A DNA stretch of 64,000 nucleotides. It comes from Diphasiastrum complanatum (lineage: Eukaryota; Streptophyta; Lycopodiopsida; Lycopodiales; Lycopodiaceae). The translations under genes and the position numbers were made by a program. The notes under the pieces are model-generated. The model was not told the DNA's origin and did no database searches. It worked only from the letters and a program-made list of their open reading frames with translations. Positions 20,591 to 32,528 of this stretch are shown one piece after another (position 1 is the first letter of the stretch; each line of letters starts with the position of its first letter). The stretch lies in contig CM055102.1 of assembly GCA_029204225.1 (NCBI GenBank), positions 255,501 to 319,500 of the forward strand. Reading direction: 5' to 3'.

Positions 20591-21834
20591 CTACACAAGA
20601 AGATTCTCCAAAACATGTGAGTAAAGCAAAATGAGTCACTTCCACTTGCTTACCCTTCTCATCATATGTAGAAGGTGTTTGCCTTTGCCTTGATGTCCTC
20701 CTTGGATTTTGACTTGATGAAGGTACATCACTTACCATCTAAAGTAGGATCCATGTCATCAACATCAAGAGTATTAGATCCATCCACTACCCAATTACTT
20801 GAAGACACCTTTGGAATGTTCTCCTCATAAAAAATGACATGTCTACCAATAATCACCTTATTAGTAGTAGGAATGTAAACCTTATAGGCTTTACTCACCT
20901 CACTATATCCAGAAAATATACCTTTCCTTGAAGATGGATCCTCCTTTGTCCTATTATCAAGACTTATATTGACATAGCAAGTGCATCCAAAAGTTCTAAA
21001 AAACTTGACACTCGACCTCCTCTTGAATAGCATCTCAAAAGTGTTTTCCATCCAATATAGGACTCAACCACCTATTGCATAGCAAGTTAGCACATAACAA
21101 GGCTTGATCCCAAAATGGTTTAGGAAGATTTGCACTTAACCTCATATCTTGGCTCCTTCACATAAAGTCCTATTCTTCCTCTCGGTCACTCTATTTTGTT
21201 GAGGTGTTCTTGGACATGTGCACTCCTTTGTTGAGGTGTCCTTGGACATGTGCACTCCCTTTGATCCCATGATCATCATAAAGGCTTTGAACCTAGTTGA
21301 GATATACTCACCACCATTGTCACTCCTCAAGCACTTGATCCTTGTGGAAAATTGGTTCTCCCTTGCAATCTTGAACTTCACAAAGACATCATACACTTCA
21401 TCTTTGCTCTTTAATAGATATACCCAACAATATCTACTAAAATCATCAATGAAATTTACATACATCTTAGCTCCACTATTGCTAATTGTAGTAATTCCAT
21501 GAATATTCGAATGTACAACTTCAAAAGGCTTTGTAGATCTAGATGTAGATCTAATATAAGGTAGTCTATGTGACTTTGACAAAGCACAAGACTCACAAAC
21601 ATGATTGATGTTAGTTAAGTATCTTGGAAGACCAATCACAACTTCTTTCCTCGCCATTACCTCCAATTCTTTGGAGTTGAGATGTCGCATCCTCTTATGC
21701 CAAACCTCTTGCATGGATATTTTCTCACTTGACACACATCCAACTTGGTTAGCAATAACACAAGCATCTAGTTTGAATAACTGTTGAAAATTGTCACTTC
21801 TCACTTGACATTGGTTCATGTAAATATTGATCAA
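20591..21834 (-). pseudogene. Copia pre-integrase and integrase remnant (element C)
   Basis: In element sense from 21834: LFKLDACVIANQVG, WHKRMRHLNSKELEVM, CESCALSKSH (HHCC finger), then the core VVHSNIHG, YVNFIDDFSRYCWVYLLKSK, CLRSDNGGEY and PQQNRVTERKNRT. After stops, RTFGCTCYVNISLDNRTK and FSGYSEVSKAYKVY, then the linker SQNPRRTSRQRQTPSTYDEK. The first catalytic Asp position reads Asn (HSN), as at 2700. A tandem duplication of about 30 bases (21205-21262) inserts a second STKECTCPRT-type segment before PQQN. Confidence 0.8.
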
Positions 21835-21840
21835 ACATTA

Positions 21841-22672
21841 GAATATGTTGATGATATGATTTCACACGTGTGGAGCCTGTTCCCACGTGTGAAAGGATGT
21901 ACTTTTCATGTTCGTATATATCCAAATTGATTTTGTATCATTCTAGTTAGTGTGAACATGAAATGACTAGTTTTTAGTCAAGTTGACTAGTCACCTACAA
22001 ATTAGCTTTTCCTTGCATGTGCATGAGTAAATGCTCCCACATGGCAAGTAAATGTTCACACGTGTGTATAGAGTACTAGAAGATAAGAGTTGACCATTTT
22101 CCTTAGATCCTATTTTGTAGGGAATATTCCTATATTCTAGGAGACTAGCTTTTTGGATTTTAGTCATATTCTAGAAGGTCAACTATTGGATAAGGATCAA
22201 GGATGGATAAAATGGATAGATCTAAGTGATGTGGCACTCTTCACACGTGTGAAGGCCTACTGGACTGTACCAGACTCATGGATGTACTTGATCCACAAAA
22301 GGATCATCATTTTGCTAAGAAAAATGCTTCTTGGTTCCAATGGAAGGCTCGAACTTGAGACCAAAGAAACTTTGGATGTCAAGCGTTAACCAATTGAGCC
22401 AACTCCCTTGGGTTGCTAAGAAAAATGATGAGACTTTTGCACTCTACACTTTTGTGAGATTTCTAGTCATTTGTCTTGTGATTTTTATGCATGATTGCTA
22501 TCTAGTATCATTGTACTTGTTGTTTCAGGTGCAGGCTGTACAGTGGACAGTACTCCACACGTGTGAAGCCGCTCTCACTAAAAAATGATGTGTTGATCCA
22601 TTGCTCTTGCTTAAATCCAAGTGTAGTGAATCTAGATCAAGATCTAATGTGTAGAACTTGATAGATTCATTG
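21841..22672 (+). repeat. LTR-like insertion splitting element C
   Basis: Separates the protease end (22674 onward) from the pre-integrase (to 21834) of one copia. It matches 40740-41170 in phrases such as GTGGAGCCT..CCCACGTGT, TAGATCCTATTTT and GAATATTCCTAT followed by AGACTAGCTTTTT, in the same orientation. That copy stands upstream of a copia gag, so this is probably a solo or partial LTR. It carries several CACACGTGTG palindromes and a tRNA-like insertion. Confidence 0.6.
22312..22427 (-). mobile_element. tRNA-like short retroposon with 15-bp target-site duplication
   Basis: The direct repeat TTGCTAAGAAAAATG occurs at 22312-22326 and 22413-22427 and encloses an 86-base body. On the minus strand the body reads an A-box-like TTGGCTCAATTGGTTAA, the palindrome CCAAAGTTTCTTTGG, a B-box-like AAGTTCGAGCC and ends TTGGAACCAAGAAG. 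A-box, B-box, short size and a target-site duplication are the marks of a tRNA-derived SINE. A second, shorter copy with a different duplication is at 15309-15364. Confidence 0.75.
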
Positions 22673-22673
22673 A

Positions 22674-23245
22674 TTAAGCAACCAATAACTCTCTATGATT
22701 GTAAAGTACAATCATTATTGTCCTAAAAATTGTAAAATTTATCAATAACTTCCCTTGTCTTTTACCTTTTGCTATCAAGACATCCTTCCTTATGATCATA
22801 CAAGCATCTCCATCAAACTCAACTTTAAAACCTTTGCGTAGCAATTGATTCACACTAAGCAGATTCTTAGTAGTAGATGGTATGAACAAAACATCCTTCA
22901 AATGAACATTCCTATTTGTGAAGAGAAAAATAAGAATTGTGCCAATCCCTTTGATTACACACTCACCATCATTGGCCGTGTAGATCACCCTCTTGTCATC
23001 TCCATATGCCAATAAAGAGGTGAAATACTCCTTGTGAAAGTCGTGTGTGAGCTTGCTCCACTGTCAATCCGCCATGGATCAATATCTCCAACATTGAGAC
23101 ATCACAAAGGCATCATCATTTGTGTTTTGAGCATCAACACCATCCTCATTAGAAGTTAGATTATCTTTCTTGTATCCTTGATCTCTCTTCTTTTTGTAGA
23201 AATCACTAGCAAAATGCCCCTTGATGCCACAATAGAATCACTTTC
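22674..23245 (-). pseudogene. Copia zinc knuckle, protease and pre-integrase remnant
   Basis: In element sense: a decayed knuckle (stop-FYCGIKGHFASDF, both outer Cys lost) near 23225, then the protease active site WRIDSGASSHTTF near 23040-23075, a frameshift, then YGDDKRVIYTANDGECVIKG, STTKNLLSVNQLLRKGFKVE and IAKGKRQGKL. It is most similar to the protease of 39250-39600. It continues, after the LTR-like insertion, into the integrase at 21834. Confidence 0.78.
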
Positions 23246-23930
23246 TAGTCTTCTCCTAGATTCGATAGGAATTGGCTGAGTTTTGTGACAGCCATCCATA
23301 TATTTGGCCTTGTGGTGCATACCATCACATACATGAGCGATCCAACCAAGCTTCAATATGGTCTTCTGTTCATAGTAGCTTTCTCCTTCTCTATCTCTGG
23401 GCACATGTCTGATGTAAGCTTCATCCCTGCTTCCATAGGAGTTCCCACTATGCTAGCTAACTTCATGTTGAACCTCTCCAATATGTTCAATATGTATTGT
23501 CCCTGGTTTATCCAAGTGATTCCGTTCACACGATTTCTTACTATTATTCCCATGCAGTAGTGTAGTGCTCCTAAATCTTTCATCTCAAATCTATTGCTCA
23601 ACTCTGAGACTTACAATGGCTCAACTCTATCCTATAGTGCAACAACTACAAGCATTCTCCCTACTCTCTTTACATACAAGAATAGGTCTGAGCAACATCT
23701 GTGAAAGCCCTTTCCTAAGAAGAAAAAATCTATCTTTTCATACCACATTCATGAAACTTGCTTTAGTTCGTAAAGTGCTTTCTTTAGTCGGCATACCGTA
23801 TTACCTCCATCTTCAAATGCTGGTGGCTGCTCCATGTACACCTCTTCTTGTAGTTCCCCATATAGAAAAGTTGTTTTTACGTCCCTCTGTGTTGTGGACC
23901 CTTTTCGTGCCTCCCTAGTCTACCAAATCA
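23246..23930 (-). pseudogene. Copia reverse transcriptase remnant, different family
   Basis: Element-sense blocks: [20 protein letters not shown] near 23880, [12 protein letters not shown], then a degraded YVDD region, MSNRFEMKDLGALHYCMGII, QYILNILERFNMK, MNRRPY, SLMYVMVCT and LSQFLSN. Frameshifts are frequent. It abuts the protease fragment of element C without the parts that should lie between, so two elements are joined here. Confidence 0.78.
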
Positions 23931-26146
<2,216 letters not shown>

Positions 26147-26791
26147 TGAAAATTGTCAACATTTCCTAGCTAGTTTGAGGCCTAAATTGGCAATTTTTGT
26201 ACATAGTTTTTGATCTGACCTTTCACACATGTGAAAGAGGCCTAGATACTTTTATTTTAGTATATATTTCATATTGAAGAAGTCTCAAACTTCAAGGCCT
26301 TCGAAATGACACCAAAATCAAGCTATTTGGACATATAGACCAAAATTGGCTATTTTAGGCTACTAGTGCCCTAAAATTGGGACCTAAGTTCTAGAGAGAG
26401 GAGAGAGAGTCATCTCTCTCACCTATATTAGGCTGAAATTCGTGGAGAATAGGTTGGAGAAACTTATTGTATTGTTGAGAGAGATCAATAGATGATTGTC
26501 ATAGTTTCTTCCTCCATTGAGAGCATTGCTTTGTGTATTGTCTTCAAGCTATTGTGTTTGATCTTAGGTGCTGTCCAAAAGTGGTAGGCTGCTGTAGTAA
26601 GGCCTGTTTGCTGCTATTTTTGGCTGCCATCAGTACCTTTTATTAGTTTCTTCTGTCTCTTTGTCAAGTTCATGTGTATCAAAGGTAGCATTAGGATGCT
26701 TTGCCATTTCTAGCTTTTGTAGCTTGTTGTGCAAAGATCTTAGCCAAGTATTTTGGGAGTTTGGATCCATTCAAGATCCAGTTGTTTTACA
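26147..26791 (+). repeat. 5' LTR of non-autonomous copia element A
   Basis: 645 bases from TGAAAATTGTCAAC to GTTTTACA, directly followed by a primer-binding site. The 3' partner is 29291-29942; by eye they differ about once in 15 bases over the first 200. Contains a TTCACACATGTGAAAG palindrome. Confidence 0.85.
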
Positions 26792-26803
26792 TGGTATCAG
26801 AGC
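26792..26803 (+). other. Primer-binding site of element A
   Basis: TGGTATCAGAGC, the exact initiator-Met tRNA primer site of copia elements, directly after the LTR. Confidence 0.9.
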
Positions 26804-27942
26804 TAGTTGGATTCTATTTTTAGTAGGATTTCCATTTATGGTGATATTTGAATGTTTGATCAAGTTCTAGCATGATTATGCATTGCATTGTTGATCAAAT
26901 CTTACTAACCTTTGTTTGTTGAGTTGAACTTGTGGATCAAAAGCATATTTCAGGTCTATTGAAGATCAGAGGCTGAGAAGAAGCTATTTTGGATCAGATC
27001 ACACCTAATCATTTGTTGATTGTGAGGCTTGTGCATATTCAGTACTAACAATGTTCTTTTCAATCTATTGTTGACAATCTCCACTTCTATGGATGAACAC
27101 TCTCCTTTGTGGATGAACACTCTCCTTAAGTGGATGAACCTTCTCCTTAAGTGGATGACAAATACTCTTTGAGTGATTTTGTAATTCTCCAAAAGGCTGA
27201 GCAAAGCTCCCACTTGAATGAAAGATCCCCTTTTGGGTGAACAGATTGTCAACAATCTTTTGCATAAATTTTGGTGTACTTTGTTGAGCATGTAAGTGAC
27301 TCTCCTTATGGAATTTGATTTGAGCATTTGCTGGAAGGTTTCATCATGCAAATGTGTTTTCAGGTTCTTAACAGGTTGAGGAACATTCTTCTGTGAAGTG
27401 ATCTTAGATCTACATCTAAACATCAAGATTTGACAAGCTAGTGAAGCTAGTCTTGTGATTCACTAAGTGTGCTCTTTCATTCACCTCTAAAGCTTGTATT
27501 TATCACTTGATGGAGTTTATAAACTTTTAGAAGTGTGTTTTACATGTGGTTTTACAGGTTGAATCAATATCTTAGTGTGTTGATCATATGTTTATCAAGT
27601 TTGTTCAATTCTAGGTATTCTTGGCAGCCTAGTCTTGTATATTTTCTAAGAATGCAAGTAACTCTTCACACCATAACTTGATCTAGTCATTTGCTGGAAA
27701 GTTTGAGAGCTTGAACAAGAGTGTTTTCAGGTCGGTTTGAGTTTGTAATCCATTCTTAGTGTGTGCAAAGTATTGCATGTGTTTCAATCTTCCTTTCTAT
27801 GCTTGGAGACCAGCCAGGTTCAAGATAGAAGTGTTTTAGGGTCCTAGATTTTCTGAGATCTCCTTATCCATCATTTGTTGAGAGAAAAGTGAGTGCTAGG
27901 TGCATTAGTATAGAGCCTAAAAGTTGAAGATCCATTATATCC

Positions 27943-28953
27943 ATGGCTTCCAATGGTGGGATCATGTTAGAAACTAATGATAGGTTGAGTTCATCAAACT
28001 ACTCTACCTGGAAAGTGAGGATGGAGTCCTTACTTGAGTTGAATGAACTCATGGACATAGTTGCAAGAACTGAAGAGAGACCACCCACAGTTAGGCTTGA
28101 TACTCAACTTCATCTACTCTACTTCATGTTGGATAGAATTGTAGAAATCTATCTTTTGGTTTATGATGGTGACATTTTTTTCACTAACTATAGTGAAAGG
28201 TTGAAATCAAGCAATGATGAGATCTTGTGGGATGTTAATTATGTGTTTGAGAGGGAGTATCTTCAGAGGTTCAGATATGAAGATGTTTATAAATGCAAAG
28301 TCCTTGATGTTTTGTTGGAAGATCAAGATGTTGATCTTGAATTGCTTCATCAACACCAAGAGGCAAGTAGCAATTGGAAGCTAGTCAAAAGCATCAAAGG
28401 GGAGCCACATGGGCAAAGCATTTTGGATATGTTTTTACAGGTTCTTGAAGGTTCAAGTAAGGTTCTTGGAGCAGCAAGCAAGTGTCCTTTTACTCTACCT
28501 TACTTGTTTAATCTCATGTATGAACATTGTCATGTCAATGTGTTGGAATTGTCAAAATTCAATGAAACTAGTTCCATAGTTTTGCATCCTTTGGATCTTG
28601 GAGATGGAATAGTTATCATTGCTGGTTTCTATGATCAAGTACATGCATTCATTCAAATCTTGAAAGATATTGAAGTGTTCAATATGTTTACTTTTGAGCA
28701 AAGTTCAAGGTCTAGCGTCCTAGTGTTGGCAAATTGGCAAATTGTCGACAATGTAGGATCAAGGGTTGTATGCAAATCTTGTGGAGATACTTCAAGTATT
28801 TCAAGTTCAGGTTTTCTCATTCAAATGGAGAAGAGAACACATCATTTTTGCATTCATTCACTCAAGGGCTTTCATGGATTGGAGATCTACAAAGGCAAGG
28901 TGGTGATGGAGATTCGTTCATGGAGATACATGGTGCATTCACTATGGGCATAG
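27943..28953 (+). CDS. Non-autonomous copia ORF: gag start fused to an unrecognised X region
   Basis: A 336-residue open frame, the only sizeable one inside element A. Residues 1-55 are a copia gag start (LETNDRLSSSNYSTWKVRME, LNELMDIVARTEERP). From about residue 105 follows the X region: EDVYKCKVLDVLLEDQDVDL, IKGEPHGQSILDMFLQVLEG, YLFNLMYEHCHVNVLELSKF, LHPLDLGDGIVIIAGFYDQV, FTFEQSSRSSVLVLANWQIV and VCKSCGDTSS. No protease, integrase, RT or RNase H is present, so the element would need enzymes from elsewhere. The same X blocks are kept in two other copies (19590-20590; 37423-38601), with frame mostly conserved, which is more than chance but does not prove function. An alternative view is captured non-coding filler that happens to be open. 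The PBS, leader of 1.1 kb and 3' polypurine tract frame it correctly. Confidence 0.65.
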   Translation: MASNGGIMLETNDRLSSSNYSTWKVRMESLLELNELMDIVARTEERPPTVRLDTQLHLLYFMLDRIVEIYLLVYDGDIFFTNYSERLKSSNDEILWDVNYVFEREYLQRFRYEDVYKCKVLDVLLEDQDVDLELLHQHQEASSNWKLVKSIKGEPHGQSILDMFLQVLEGSSKVLGAASKCPFTLPYLFNLMYEHCHVNVLELSKFNETSSIVLHPLDLGDGIVIIAGFYDQVHAFIQILKDIEVFNMFTFEQSSRSSVLVLANWQIVDNVGSRVVCKSCGDTSSISSSGFLIQMEKRTHHFCIHSLKGFHGLEIYKGKVVMEIRSWRYMVHSLWA

Positions 28954-29275
28954 AGGAATATGGAGGAGGCATGTAGACACATATTGGTTACTTTCACTTA
29001 CAACTTGTTTGCTGCTATTCTATAGAGAATTCCAAGGTGGATACATGGAGGAATCCTTTCATTATGATTCTATATTCTTTTACATTATCTTGTTCACCAT
29101 TCTATGTAAAATTGATGTAAGAAATAGTGAAGCATCCTATATGGGCACTATTATCTATATCAATTATGTTGTACTTCATATTGTACATATTAGAGCACTT
29201 GAGAAGAGATCTATTATCATGATGGATATCATTCTTAAGTTGGAGCAAAGTAGTGCTGTAAATCTAGCAAGTTCA

Positions 29276-29290
29276 GTTGAAGAGGGAGTG
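29276..29290 (+). other. Polypurine tract of element A
   Basis: TTGAAGAGGGAGTG directly before the 3' LTR start at 29291. The same tract precedes the LTRs of element B (minus, at 37408) and element C (minus, at 19590). Confidence 0.7.
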
Positions 29291-29942
29291 TGAAAATTGT
29301 CAACATTTCCTAGCTAGTTTGAGGCCTAAATTGGCAATTTTTGTACATAGTTTTGGATCTAACCTTTCACACGTGTGAAAGAGGCGTAGATACTTTTATT
29401 CTAGTATATACTTTATATTGAAGAAGTCTCAAACTTCAGGACCTTTGAAATGACACCAAAATTATGTTATTTGGACATATAGGCCAAAATTGGCTATTTT
29501 AGGCTACTAGTGCCCTAAAATTGGGTCCTAACTTCTGGAGAGAGGAGAGAGAGTCATCTCTCTCACCTATATTAGGCTGAAATTTGTGGAGAACAGGTTG
29601 GAGAAACATATTGTATTGTTGAGAGAGATAATAGATGATTGTCACAATTTCTTCCTCCATTGAGAGCATTGCTTTGTGTATTGTCTTCAAGCTTTTGTGT
29701 ATGATCTTAAGAGGTTTTCAAAAGTGGTAGGATGTTGTTGTAGGGCTGGTATGCTGTTGTTCTTGGCTGCCATCAGTACCTTTTATTAGTTTCTTTTGTG
29801 TCTTGAATGCTTTGTCAAGTTCATGTGTATCAAAGGTAGCATTAGGATGCTTTGCCATTTCTAGCTTTTGTAGCTTGTTGTGCAAAGATCTTAGCCAAGT
29901 ATTTTGGGAGTTCGGATCCATTCAAGATCCACTTTTTTCACA
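29291..29942 (+). repeat. 3' LTR of element A
   Basis: 652 bases, TGAAAATTGTCAAC to TTTTTTCACA. It carries a perfect TTCACACGTGTGAA palindrome. The five bases flanking the element (AGCTA left, GAAAG right) do not match, and the right flank is internal copia gag, so the element end has probably been recombined. Confidence 0.85.
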
Positions 29943-30520
29943 GAAAGTGCTCATGCATTTGTCATGAGGGTTAAGTCCTTAAGTGATGATCTCGCATGCA
30001 TTGATGAAAGCATAAAAGATGGTGAAATAGTCCAGGTTATGTTGAATGGTTTGCTAGATGAACAAGCTAACCTTGTGCAAAGTTTTGCCATTCAAAGAGT
30101 CTTGCAAAGTGTGGTTTACTTGCAAGAAATCTTATTGGCTAAAGAACATAGGTTGCAATCAAAGCTTGATGCTGCATCCTTTGGAGGTGAAGAGGCTTTC
30201 TTCATAAAAGGCAAAGTCAAAGGCAAAGGTAAAGGAAAAGGGAAATGGTCCAAAGTTGGTAACTCGGATCATGATAATAACTCTTCCTCCTCTTCTAATT
30301 CTTTTAGAAAGAAAGATAAGTCAAAGTTCAAGTGCTTTTATTGTGGGATAAAAGGTCATTTTGCAATTAATGTCATAAGAAGCAAAGTAATGAAGGTAGC
30401 AAGCAAAACAACTTTTGTACTTCTAATGAGGATCTAGATTCTTGTGATTCTCTCACGATGTGTTCTTCAAGTCTAATGTCAAGTGGAAGTGACAAGGATT
30501 CATGGATACCATTTGTGTAT
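29943..30520 (+). pseudogene. Copia gag C-terminal remnant
   Basis: Reads AHAFVMRVKSLSDDLACIDE, IVQVMLNGLLDEQANLVQSF, a Lys/Gly-rich stretch KGKVKGKGKGKGKWSK and the zinc knuckle CFYCGIKGHFAINV in which the last Cys is Val. It is followed by NEDLDSCDSL and a stop-ridden approach to protease. Homologous to the minus-strand gag at 45110-45705. Starts abruptly at the LTR of element A. Confidence 0.8.
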
Positions 30521-30559
30521 GATGAGATGTGAGATAACAACGTGTGTGAAGAACAATAG

Positions 30560-31099
30560 CATCAGAAGCTTATCAGAGATAGACGCAGTAGATGCTTTCG
30601 AGCATTGATTCTTTGTATTGTCAGTAATAGGTTCATTTCTTTTACCTATTGGATTAACATTGTAGAGCACATGGTTTGGTCCGCTATTGTCTTGTGCTCC
30701 ATGCTTAATCTAATAACAGTTCTGTTTTGTTCTGCGTTCAGATTTGTGTCAATATTGTTATGTTTTTCTACATTCTGTCTGACTCTCTTATTGCTCAATC
30801 TGGTAAACTGTTCTTAGCAAATTATTATTAGTCTAGCTATTCATTTGTCTAGCTGTTCGCGACAAATTATCCTTCTGATGTAATCAAATCGGCCATGATT
30901 TTTATCACTAACATTCTGTTCGTTTCCGAGAGGCGTAGTCATGCTTAGGAAAAGAGTAATATAGCTCATTCCGCTGCACACGAACACTTTCCGTTCGAGT
31001 TTGTTTCTCGTTCGTGTTTTGAGTTTGTTTCTTTTTGTGTGCATTTTTTTTTCGAGCTATTTTAGTTTCTCACACTCACACACCATCTTTCTCCAATAG
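30560..31099 (+). repeat. LTR of family Z, plus orientation
   Basis: Reverse complement of the LTRs at 4531 and 6542: AGCATCAGAAGCTTATCAGA, GGTTCATTTCTTTT, a CATGCTTAGGAAAAGAGTAA block and the end TTTCTCCAATA. Probably a solo or truncated LTR. The open frames on either strand are not genes. Confidence 0.75.
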
Positions 31100-32528
31100 A
31101 CCAGGTCCTGACTCTCTTGGTTCAGCCACACAACCTAATTAGTCAAGGCCTGCAACATTTGCCCGTGGGATTGCTTAGTAGCTCTTTCGGAGAGCATCTG
31201 GTAGAGTTGATGTTGAAGGACCGTCAAGGCGGTCCAACAGCCTAGTGCTTGAGTATCCCAGTTGGCTGATGGTGGAAGAGTTATGATGGATGGTAGAAGA
31301 GGTGCGGTGATGGAGTTGGTGGTGATTGGTGGAACAATGGTGGTAAAAATGGTGTCAACAATATGAGTGACAATGGAGGTGATTGGAGTGGCGATGGCAA
31401 GATTCATGATGGTGAGAGCGATGGAACTTGTGACGGTGGTTGAGATAGGAGAAGTAATTACAGGGCGGGGACACAATCTGAACTATGGGGGAAGAGCGGA
31501 TGGGGCTATGTGCAGGGCTAGTGTGTGTTTGATTGGAATGCGTAGAAGAGGAGGTGAAGGTAGGCGAATAGTAGCGCGCATCCTACGAGGAGAGGCTGGC
31601 AGATGGAAAGGATGGTGGGGACATCTTGACACCTAGATGCTCTAGATGCATATAGGCGATGATGAGATCACCGCAGGTGATCCGTGAGGGGTGCTTGAAA
31701 GCAGCCTGTAACTCTTTAACGAGAAACGAGACCCAATCATAGACTATGTCCGTCCTCCCATTATGGTCGTCATGACAATGACCTGCTTGGACACACGGAG
31801 GGGATGGTGGGAACTAACAATGATAGTGACGGATATAAAATCTATCGTGTCACAAAGATGTGAATTCCTGAGTCATGAGATCATGTACTCGTCGTGGGTT
31901 TTGCTCTTAATGTCGTCTTGGTCTGGGTTGAGAAATGTGGATATGTCATCTTGGTTTGGATTGAGAAATGTCGATATGTCATGGGTGGCTGGCAGGTGAT
32001 CGGAGTGCAAAAGCATGAGATCTATGGAAATTAGTTGTGGGTCGAGGGGGATTGCGTGGTCTTGTCCTTTTAGGTAATGGTAAAAGTGTCGGTGGCAAAA
32101 GTGAAAAATGCTTGCTAGATTAGGGCAAGGTCCTGAAAAAGAGGTACTTGCATGTTATGAAGGCCAACGGTAGTTAGGATTGCAAGACAGCCATCAATGC
32201 GAAGAGCAACAATCTCTTGTTCCATAAGTAGAGGTAGAATGGTGTACTGCAAAGGTGTGCACGCGGCACGAGCAGCAGGTTGGCAGGTAGATCAGGGAGA
32301 TGTTTCTCCCTCCTCTCGGCTAGGTGATGTGGATGAGGTTGGGGAGGACGAAGAGGTGGATCCAATATGCTGGGATGTGGATGGTGAGGTAGAGGTGTGC
32401 ATGGACGTAGATGGACTGGAGGAACGATTGGGTCTAGCAGGTGTGGCGGCATTTTGAGTGACCCGGACTCGTTGACCAAGAGGGGTAGCAGCACCTGAAA
32501 GACAGCATTTCGGTGCCATTGGTGGAAT
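31100..32528 (-). other. Unrecognised region, probably downstream part of a gypsy gag
   Basis: GC-richer than its surroundings, with Pro/Ser/Thr-rich open stretches on the minus strand (31135-31476, 32174-32560) continuing from the gypsy gag to the right. No domain is recognisable and both strands are open in places, so coding status is doubtful. Confidence 0.35.

Noticed and set aside
22327-22412. A functional tRNA gene on the minus strand
   Set aside because: A- and B-box-like motifs are present, but I cannot fold a proper acceptor stem and anticodon arm, and the unit is bounded by a target-site duplication, so it is better read as a retroposon.
31367-32457. Plus-strand open frames of about 80-90 codons
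   Set aside because: They lie opposite the gypsy-like minus-strand reading, are short and have no family resemblance.
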